From Nocardia blacklockiae (lineage in GTDB: Bacteria; Actinomycetota; Actinomycetes; Mycobacteriales; Mycobacteriaceae): a stretch of 64,000 nucleotides of DNA. Every line of letters starts with the position of its first letter. Position 1 is the first letter of the stretch. Of this stretch, positions 57,896 to 64,000 are shown piece after piece. Where the stretch lies: NCBI RefSeq assembly GCF_015477355.1, contig NZ_JADLRJ010000013.1, positions 124,001 to 188,000 on the forward strand, given 5' to 3'. The translations under genes were made by a program, and so were the position numbers. The notes under the pieces are model-generated. The model did no database searches, was not told where the DNA came from, and saw only the letters and a list, made by a program, of their open reading frames with translations.

Positions 57896-59048
57896 CTTCT
57901 TCTCTCACTTCCACGATCTCGTTCTTGTTCGGCGATTCGCCGCTGTCGGGCGGCAGGCCGCGCGCGCCGTTCTCGTCGGCTACGGGCGGCTCCGCCGAGC
58001 CGGTGAGAATCCGCTGGATCGCGGTTTCCAGTCCGGGCAGTGACCGGGTGCTCAGGTGCCTGCCCTTGATCAGCTCGAGAATCACCTGAACCGCGGCCTC
58101 CCGGTCGATGTGGTTGTCCGCGCGGGCGGCCTCCCATTCGCGCGTGGCCTTGACTCGGTTGTATTCGTCCGTGTCGCGCTGGATTTGGCGCACGGATTCG
58201 ATGAGTTCCGGGTAGGGCATCTGCCCGGTCGCCGCGGCGTAGAGCATGAGGCTCATCAGGTCGGCGGGCACCTCGGCGGACATCGCGTTGTAGCGATCGA
58301 GGTCGTGGCGGAGCTGTTTGTCCGCCAGCTCGTTTCGGCTGGTCTGCGTGAGGTCCGCGGTGGTGTGCTCGAATATGGTGCGGTCGAGTTCCTCCCGTTG
58401 CGCATTGCGCTGTTGAATCTCCGCGAACTTCGTCCGATAGGTCTCGGTGCGCACCGAGTCGAAGAAACCTACGCTCTCCTGGGGGGTGAGCACCTCGGCG
58501 CTGGCGAACCGCAGGTTCAGCCCGGGCAGGGTCGGCGGCATGAACGTGGTGAACGCTTTGGCCCGCGCATTGACCAGCAAACGAACGTCGTTGAACTCGT
58601 CGAGCGTGTGCGACTGCCCGACCTCTTGGAACGGGTAGTGGCCGGACAGATAGCTCGCCAGCGCCTCCGCGAGATCGGCGGTCCCCGCGCGCACCACCGC
58701 GATCTCGTCGGTGACCGTGGCGAGGAATCGGGCGCGAACGGTGAATACGCCCGCGTCCTTCGAGGGGATCTCGAAACTCACCACCACCGTGGTGTCGCGC
58801 GCGACATCGACCACACTGACGTCGGTGGCCGCCAGCACGGTCGGCGAATTCAGGGCCAGTGCGAAGTTGTCGAGCACGAATTCGCCCCCCACCCGGTACA
58901 CCAGCCGGTGGTTACCCTGTCGGCGCGGCACCTCGTCGGGGGTCCGGGTCCGATTGGCGGGCAGCAGCTTTCCCAGTCCACCGAATCGCTTCGGCTGCGG
59001 AACGGCGTCGAATGCGCGGTGTTCGACGATCGGATAGTTCAGGGTCAT
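57885..59048 (-). CDS. SPFH-like scaffold protein
   Basis: The 387-residue protein begins with about 180 residues of beta-rich sequence: FALALNSPTVLAATDVSVVD, VVVSFEIPSKDAGVFTVRAR, TVTDEIAVV. Long helices with coiled-coil character follow (FAEIQQRNAQREELDRTIFE). This is the layout of SPFH/flotillin-type scaffold proteins, without an N-terminal membrane anchor. The ATG overlaps the NTPase stop as ATGA, and GGAAGGA lies upstream. The assignment is by pattern and should be checked with a structure model. Confidence 0.5.
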   Translation of the reverse strand: MTLNYPIVEHRAFDAVPQPKRFGGLGKLLPANRTRTPDEVPRRQGNHRLVYRVGGEFVLDNFALALNSPTVLAATDVSVVDVARDTTVVVSFEIPSKDAGVFTVRARFLATVTDEIAVVRAGTADLAEALASYLSGHYPFQEVGQSHTLDEFNDVRLLVNARAKAFTTFMPPTLPGLNLRFASAEVLTPQESVGFFDSVRTETYRTKFAEIQQRNAQREELDRTIFEHTTADLTQTSRNELADKQLRHDLDRYNAMSAEVPADLMSLMLYAAATGQMPYPELIESVRQIQRDTDEYNRVKATREWEAARADNHIDREAAVQVILELIKGRHLSTRSLPGLETAIQRILTGSAEPPVADENGARGLPPDSGESPNKNEIVEVREEDDR

Positions 59049-61084
59049 CGGTAGGTTCCTTCCGGAGTTACGGTCTGGACGAGGGCCTCGAGCAGCACCT
59101 CGAGTAGCGCGGTCGTGCGCTCGTGGGGCTTGTCGAATTGGCCGGCGACCCAGGCGAGTTCGTCGCGCAGGTCCGCCACCTCGGCGAAATCGGCCTGCTC
59201 GGCGAGCCGCTTGCCGAGCAAGGACGCGTATTCGGACGCACGGGACGTCTGCGCCGCCAACGCGTCGAGGGCCCGGAAAAGGGCCTCCATGGCGTCGAGC
59301 CTGGTGGGGCGGTAGCGCACGACATTCACCATCAGGCGCACCAGGCCCGTCCAGTCGTCGAATTGCTCGAGGTATCGGGCCACCGACGAGCCGCCGTCCA
59401 TCCCGCGCGCCCGAAGGATCGCGATCCCGGCGGACGTCCCGATCACCATTCCCTCGGGAGCGGAGCGGTCGGCCTCGGAATCGGCCGAGCGGTCGGCGAG
59501 GAAATGCAACAGGATGCTCGGGTTGCGTTGTGCCTCGACCAGATTGGCGAAGAGCCAGCCGAACAACCGTGTGATGGTGCCGGCATCGGAATAGATGCGG
59601 CCGCACAGCCGCCACAGTTGGCCGGTGGCGTCATGGGGATAGCGCACGCCGAGTTCACCGGTCAGGCTCATTGCGGCCACCCATTGCCGGGCATCGTCGT
59701 TCTGGTGCATCCAAGTGCTCGCCACCCCGAGCGCGGCTGGTGCCAGCCGATCGCGAAACGCCATGCGCTGCAGCACCATTCCAGCGGTGACCTGACCGTT
59801 GGCACCGCGCGTACCACCCGACCAGCGCCGCAATATGTCGTAGACCTCGGGGAAGTCGGCCTCCGCGAGCGCTGTCAGACCGTCGGCGACCATGAGTTGT
59901 TGTGCCGCAGTGCTCAAATTCACCCGATCCAGCCAGGCGCGCACACCGTCCCAGAAATCCACTTCCATGAGATTCCAGAGGATCTCCAGCACATGCCTCT
60001 GGTAGGCGTCCATCCGGAAGTCGATGCGCGACCGCGGGCCGGTCGGCGAATCGACGGATTCTCTCGTGATCAGCCCCTGCGGCCGATCGAGCCCGGCGCG
60101 GCCTTGCGGAAAAGCGGTCTCCGGGGGCACCTCCGCGGTCGATCGTGGTAGTGGGACAGCGACATTCAAGCAGCTGGTGAGCTGTGCCAGCATCGTGTCG
60201 AAGGTCCGCGGGTCGGAGCCGCGCGCGAAGGCCAGGGTGGTCACCTCCGCCACCTGACGTCGATCGGGACGGTTGTCGAACCACGCCGCGACGGTGTGGC
60301 GAGCGGTGAGGTCGAGATGTTCGACGGCCTCCTCCACCGGCATGCCCTTGCCCAGGCGCTCGGCCAGCCCGGTGAGGTCGCGCATCGATGTCGCGCCGTT
60401 GAGCACGGTGCGCAGTGACACGCGCGTCTGCTCGGCCAGTGGGCGGGAGAGATGAGCCTCGATCACCGCGAGGGGATCGGCAGCGCGCCACTCGACCGGG
60501 ACGAGGAGGTCGGACTGCAGCTGCGGCCTGGTCGTGGTCGTGATGACCAGATACGCGTCCGCCGCCGTCAGCTTGTCGCGGAGCCGTCCGAGGTCGAAAT
60601 CGGCACGCGCGGACTCGGTTTCGAAGTGCAGATCGACGATGACATATCCGCGACCGGTGTAATTGCGGTCGGCGAGCGTGGCGACGTCGTGCTGCTGCGG
60701 GGACAGCGAGACGAGCGGTGTCCGGATCCGCTCACGCACGAGTTTCAGAGCGGCGGTGCGCTTTCCGGCCCCGGGCGGGCCGTGCAGCAACACCATGCGG
60801 TGCTCGGCGAGGGCCGCGGCGGCGATGCTGTAGCAATTCGGCGTGACGAACGTTGCCAGCGCTTCCGTGATGTCGCTCTCGGGAATCTTGCCGGTAGCGG
60901 TGCGCAGCCGCTGCTCGGCGTGGGTGGCCTGTACGCCGATGAAGACGTTCTCCGCCATCACCGAATCAATGACGGTGTGAACCGTATTCGACGTCTCCGC
61001 AGTAGGTTTCGCACTATCGGGCGCAGGTGTCTCCTCGCCGTCCCGCCGTGGCGCCTGCTCGGGATCGGTGTCGTCCGGGTTCAT
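59045..61084 (-). CDS. P-loop NTPase with N-terminal signalling motif
   Basis: The 679-residue protein has a P-loop GPPGAGKRT at 102-110 and a possible Walker B GYVIVDLHFE. Its long helical C-terminal region of about 450 residues resembles STAND-type sensor regions. The first 65 residues are disordered except for VIDSVMAENVFIGVQATH near 38-55. Its core A-E-N-V-F-I-G-V-Q matches the C-terminus of the upstream regulator (A-D-N-V-V-L-G-V-Q). The ATG overlaps that gene by one base. A sensor role is inferred. Confidence 0.7.
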   Translation of the reverse strand: MNPDDTDPEQAPRRDGEETPAPDSAKPTAETSNTVHTVIDSVMAENVFIGVQATHAEQRLRTATGKIPESDITEALATFVTPNCYSIAAAALAEHRMVLLHGPPGAGKRTAALKLVRERIRTPLVSLSPQQHDVATLADRNYTGRGYVIVDLHFETESARADFDLGRLRDKLTAADAYLVITTTTRPQLQSDLLVPVEWRAADPLAVIEAHLSRPLAEQTRVSLRTVLNGATSMRDLTGLAERLGKGMPVEEAVEHLDLTARHTVAAWFDNRPDRRQVAEVTTLAFARGSDPRTFDTMLAQLTSCLNVAVPLPRSTAEVPPETAFPQGRAGLDRPQGLITRESVDSPTGPRSRIDFRMDAYQRHVLEILWNLMEVDFWDGVRAWLDRVNLSTAAQQLMVADGLTALAEADFPEVYDILRRWSGGTRGANGQVTAGMVLQRMAFRDRLAPAALGVASTWMHQNDDARQWVAAMSLTGELGVRYPHDATGQLWRLCGRIYSDAGTITRLFGWLFANLVEAQRNPSILLHFLADRSADSEADRSAPEGMVIGTSAGIAILRARGMDGGSSVARYLEQFDDWTGLVRLMVNVVRYRPTRLDAMEALFRALDALAAQTSRASEYASLLGKRLAEQADFAEVADLRDELAWVAGQFDKPHERTTALLEVLLEALVQTVTPEGTYR

Positions 61085-62025
61085 CAGTGACTCCGATACT
61101 GGACGCCGAGCACCACATTGTCGGCACTGATCGTGCCCACGTGGTTCACCACGGACGGCGCGGGTGCGTCGCCGGATTCCGGCACACCCGAATCCACGGG
61201 ACCGGACCGAGGTTCGGCGGGGTCCGGATCTTCGGTCGCCGAACGCGACCCGTTCCCGAGGTCGGCGGACTCCCGCCGAATCCGGTCGGCGAGCGCGGTC
61301 AGCGCCTCGTGCGGGTCGAGTCCGAGACCTTCCCGCATGCAGGTGGCATATCGCTGGTAGACCTGCAGGGCATCGAAGCTGCGGCCGGTGCGGAACAACG
61401 CGCTCATGTAGGTCTCGGTCAGCAGTGCGTCGTCGGGGGACTCGTCGAACATCTGCGTGAGCTTGGGGACCCAGGTGAGAGCCCGGCCGTGGAGCACCTC
61501 GAGGTGACTCAGCCGGATCAGCGCGGCCCGGTGCTCCGCCTGTAGCCACACGCGATACCCGTCGACACGAGTGCCGCGCAAGCCGGACAACGGTATGCCA
61601 CGGTGCAATTGGATCGCCGCGGCGAGATACGAGCGTTCGGTCTCGTCGTCCTCCGCCTGCCGGGAGCGGTCCACGAGGACCGTGAACTGGTGCACGTCAA
61701 CGTATTCCGGCGGAATGTCGAGTCGGTATTCACCGTGCCGGCCGTCGAGCCTGTCGCGGAATCCGAGGGGCTCGAGCACCTTGCGGAGCCGGGAGGCGAG
61801 GCTGTTGAGCTCCTCGTTGGCCGAATCGGGGGGATCCTCCCAGATCCAGTCGATCAGTTCGCCTCTCGGTACCGGATTGCCCGTGGCGCGCAGCAGTGCG
61901 ACGAGCATGGCGCGCAGTCGAGGCGCCCCGAGCGGCCGGACGATCCCGTCGGCCTCGGCCTCGACCGGGCCCAGTAGCCGAAAGCGAACGACCGCAGGGC
62001 GGGGTGTGCGATTCGCGATTGTCAT
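61084..62025 (-). CDS. SARP/BTAD transcription regulator with C-terminal signalling motif
   Basis: The 313-residue protein has an OmpR-type winged helix (FRLLGPVEAEADG, LGAPRLRAMLVALL, residues 13-100). A BTAD domain follows (VHQFTVLVDRSRQAEDD, residues 103-255). It is an AfsR/SARP-type activator without the usual ATPase part. An acidic linker leads to the motif ADNVVLGVQYRSH at the end, which resembles the N-terminus of the next gene's NTPase. The two proteins may interact through this motif. GAGGACGA precedes the ATG. Confidence 0.82.
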   Translation of the reverse strand: MTIANRTPRPAVVRFRLLGPVEAEADGIVRPLGAPRLRAMLVALLRATGNPVPRGELIDWIWEDPPDSANEELNSLASRLRKVLEPLGFRDRLDGRHGEYRLDIPPEYVDVHQFTVLVDRSRQAEDDETERSYLAAAIQLHRGIPLSGLRGTRVDGYRVWLQAEHRAALIRLSHLEVLHGRALTWVPKLTQMFDESPDDALLTETYMSALFRTGRSFDALQVYQRYATCMREGLGLDPHEALTALADRIRRESADLGNGSRSATEDPDPAEPRSGPVDSGVPESGDAPAPSVVNHVGTISADNVVLGVQYRSH

Positions 62026-62174
62026 TTCGTCCTCATCGATCCTGCTGCTTGCCCAGCGGGCTACCCATCCGAATTCAGTTGTGCGCCTATCGGTTTCCAA
62101 TGTTCCGACCCAGTGCGAGGGCCTTTCCTGGAGTGCGTGAAGGAGGCAACCGGCCTCCGGGGAAAGGAGAAGTC

Positions 62175-62396
62175 ATGAGCGGCAACGAGTTCCGCGAGGA
62201 AGATTTCGACGGCAGGTTCGCCAAGAGCACGTTCAGTGACGGCGCCGGCGACTGTGTCGAGGTGGCGTGGCTCGACGGTTGGATCGCTGTCCGCGATTCC
62301 AAGGACCTGTTGAGCCCGATGCTGTGGTTCACCCTGTCGGAATGGCTGGCATTCCTCGCCGGGGTGCGCGCCGGAGAGTTCGACTTCGGCGAGTGA
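62175..62396 (+). CDS. DUF397 protein
   Basis: This 73-residue protein has FAKSTFSDGAGDCVEVAWLD and AVRDSKD, the DUF397 signature. DUF397 genes in actinobacteria are paired with XRE/DUF5753 regulators, and the two are toxin-antitoxin-like or developmental switches. AAAGGAG precedes the ATG. The XRE partner lies convergent downstream. Confidence 0.88.
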   Translation: MSGNEFREEDFDGRFAKSTFSDGAGDCVEVAWLDGWIAVRDSKDLLSPMLWFTLSEWLAFLAGVRAGEFDFGE

Positions 62397-62402
62397 CGGC
62401 AC

Positions 62403-62436
62403 GGTGGTGTCGCGGCACGGACGCCGCGACACCACC
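62403..62436. terminator. Bidirectional terminator hairpin
   Basis: The 14-bp arms GGTGGTGTCGCGGC (62403-62416) and GCCGCGACACCACC (62423-62436) pair perfectly around six bases, between convergent DUF397 and XRE genes. Confidence 0.75.
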
Positions 62437-62463
62437 ACCCCTCGGTCCGCCGCCGTGTCCATG

Positions 62464-63339
62464 TCAGTCTCTCGCCGCGCGCAGGACTTCGGTCCGCACC
62501 TTGTGCAGGAAACCCCGGGCCGCATCGTCGAAAAGCGCCATGCCGCACAGGGAATCCCAGCGTTGCTGATGCAGCTCGATCACTTCGGGCGCGAGTGCGA
62601 TCAGGTTGCCCGCGATCGTTTCGGTCGCCGCGAGAGTGTGATCGGTGTTCTCGTAGATGACGAAGCCGTGCGGGATGGTGGCGGTCGCCTCGACGTCCTG
62701 CGGAATCAGGCCGAAGGTCACATTGTCCAGAGTCTCGATCGAGGCGAGCCGGTCCAGCTGGCCGAGCAGCATGCGGTGCGGTCCGGGCCGATACCGCAGG
62801 GCGGCCTCGGTGATCAGGAATTCGAATCGCTTCTCCGGGTTGTACAGCACGAGCTGGCGATGCAGGCGACTGGCCACGGCGGCAGCGAGATCCTCGGGTG
62901 CGTAAGGCTTTTGGTAGTTCGAGAACACACGGCGCGCGTATTCGGCCGTCTGCAGTAGCCCGGGGATGAGGAAGGGCTGGAAGTTCCGTACCAGGCGGGC
63001 CGCTTCTTCGCGTTCACGGACGTCGTCCTGCAGGTGGGCGCGGGTCTCGAGGGCGTGCTCCCGGGAGTCGATCGCGGGTGAGTGCGCCGCCTCGGTCAGC
63101 CGGCGCAGGGCGAGTTCCGCCTCGCCGGACACCCCGACCGCCGTGGCCCACTTGGTCACCTGCGGCATGGACGGAACGATCGCTCCGTTCTCGATTCGCG
63201 ACAGCGTCGATTGGCTGATACCGATCACGGGCGCGAGGTCACGACCGGAGATGCCGGCCAGATCGCGCAGCCGTCGCAACTCCGCCGCAAGCCGTCGCCG
63301 CGGGGTGGGCTCGGCGACCTCGTGCCCGCCGGTTGCCAT
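62464..63339 (-). CDS. XRE-family regulator with DUF5753 domain
   Basis: The 291-residue protein has an N-terminal HTH (LAAELRRLRDLAGISGRDLA and IGISQSTLSRIENG). A DUF5753 domain follows (FQPFLIPGLLQTAEYARRVF, then VASRLHRQ). It is the usual partner of DUF397 proteins. ATG 63339 with CGGAG is chosen; an ATG at 63381 is possible. Direct repeats ATGATTC lie upstream at 63383-63389 and 63403-63409. Confidence 0.85.
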   Translation of the reverse strand: MATGGHEVAEPTPRRRLAAELRRLRDLAGISGRDLAPVIGISQSTLSRIENGAIVPSMPQVTKWATAVGVSGEAELALRRLTEAAHSPAIDSREHALETRAHLQDDVREREEAARLVRNFQPFLIPGLLQTAEYARRVFSNYQKPYAPEDLAAAVASRLHRQLVLYNPEKRFEFLITEAALRYRPGPHRMLLGQLDRLASIETLDNVTFGLIPQDVEATATIPHGFVIYENTDHTLAATETIAGNLIALAPEVIELHQQRWDSLCGMALFDDAARGFLHKVRTEVLRAARD

Positions 63340-63954
63340 CGTCTCCGCGCTACCGCCATCCGCCTGATTCCTGTGACCCATAATGATTCTGATCGAACCA
63401 GCATGATTCGCATCAGTCAAGAGTCACTGTTGCAACAACTGAATCACGAACTTCGACGTTCAGCGGGCGTGGGCACCGGCTGCCCGCGTCGCCGACGGCT
63501 CGGCGTTCGCCACCGCGTCATAGCCCCGCTGTCGAGCCGCTCTTCCAGGAGACGACAGCGCACCGCCGCAGAACTCGATCACGACCGCCGCAACGCTCCC
63601 GCAGCTTTCCAGCGCCACTGCCGGTCACAGCTGAGTTCGCCGAGGCCCCCGGCGTCTCCGATACCAGCGCCGGGAGGGACGCGTCGGACGCGTTCGACAG
63701 CCGGACGCACCGATCGTTCGACGCAATACGATGGCGGCGGTCAGCAATTGGGCAGTCACTGTTGCCAGTTCGAGCGCTTGGGTCATCGTGTCGCTCCGTT
63801 TCCTCGTGTTTTCCCGCTGCCGCCAGCGTCTCGTGCTGTAGTGGAGTCGAGCGTTCGGGCCGAATGGATTCGAACGTCGGGCGTTGCTTTTCGCTGGTCA
63901 CTGGATCGCTGTGCTGGGTGGGTTCGAACGGGTGTCGAACGTGGGGAGTGTCGG
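63340..63954. other. Intergenic region after the XRE regulator
   Basis: Besides the ATGATTC direct repeats near 63383-63409 and GTTGCAAC at 63430-63437, I find no credible gene. A 127-codon minus-strand frame at 63518-63901 has poor composition for a real protein. Confidence 0.4.
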
Positions 63955-64000
63955 GTGACGGAATCGCCTGCTGCCGAGGACGGTCCGCTGGCTCAGTTCT
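63955..64000 (+). CDS. Start of a rightward gene, truncated by the window
   Basis: A GTG at 63955 with GGGGAG upstream opens a frame VTESPAAEDGPLAQF that runs off the window. Only 15 codons are visible, so no function can be read. Confidence 0.4.
   Translation, partial: MTESPAAEDGPLAQF

Noticed and set aside
63518-63901. A 127-codon minus-strand frame near the right edge
   Set aside because: It is Arg/Ser/Thr-rich and without pattern, has no good ribosome site, and is not supported by context.

Overview
The window is high-GC actinomycete DNA. GTG starts, overlapping stop/start junctions and a mycobacterial-type ESX (type VII secretion) locus point to the Mycobacteriales, most likely Nocardia or a close relative. 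No tRNA, rRNA, CRISPR array or insertion sequence was recognised.

Positions 1-25,600 form an ESX-1-like accessory region. The first 23 codons of eccB lie at the left edge, directly after eccA, so the ESX core continues outside the window. Next come an EspB homologue, two EspL/YbaB-type proteins, an EspD/EspH-type protein, three EspK-like proteins, several large low-complexity proteins that look like ESX substrates, and cell-wall hydrolases (two NlpC/P60, one SLT). An FAD oxidoreductase and a possible ABBA-type prenyltransferase are inserted between the EspK paralogues.

Positions 24,400-33,600 hold a compact operon resembling a Gram-positive type IV secretion channel: TcpC/VirB8-like, a two-helix pilin-like protein, PrgI/VirB3-like, VirB4, VirB6/TrbL-like, an anchored protein and an SLT transglycosylase. 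No relaxase or coupling ATPase is present. A palindrome TTCCC-N6-GGGAA precedes eccA, several ESX accessory units and the type IV operon, so the two machines look co-regulated. A second conserved promoter module occurs upstream of eccA, in the eccA-side intergenic region and upstream of a PAS-like gene at 34.8 kb.

Positions 35,000-40,500 carry a ROK protein, a WhiB-like regulator divergent from a MerR regulator, an Orn/Lys/Arg-type decarboxylase and a MASE1 membrane protein.

Positions 40,500-50,700 are a CoA-dependent catabolic cluster. It comprises a TetR regulator, an aldehyde dehydrogenase, a seven-gene operon (two DUF35/OB-fold proteins, three thiolase-fold proteins, an enoyl-CoA hydratase, an acyl-CoA ligase) and an SDR. 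Two near-identical palindromes place the cluster under one TetR-type repressor.

Positions 50,700-56,450 hold a decayed ATPase remnant, an exported protein, a nuclease-type toxin with a SUKH-type immunity gene, a methyltransferase and an ArsR-SRPBCC fusion.

Positions 56,456-62,025 are a tightly overlapping four-gene operon: SARP/BTAD regulator, P-loop NTPase, SPFH-like protein and DUF4407 membrane protein. The regulator's C-terminus and the NTPase's N-terminus share a short hydrophobic motif reminiscent of bacterial amyloid signalling motifs. This is the best candidate here for an undescribed signalling or defence system. A DUF397/XRE pair follows.
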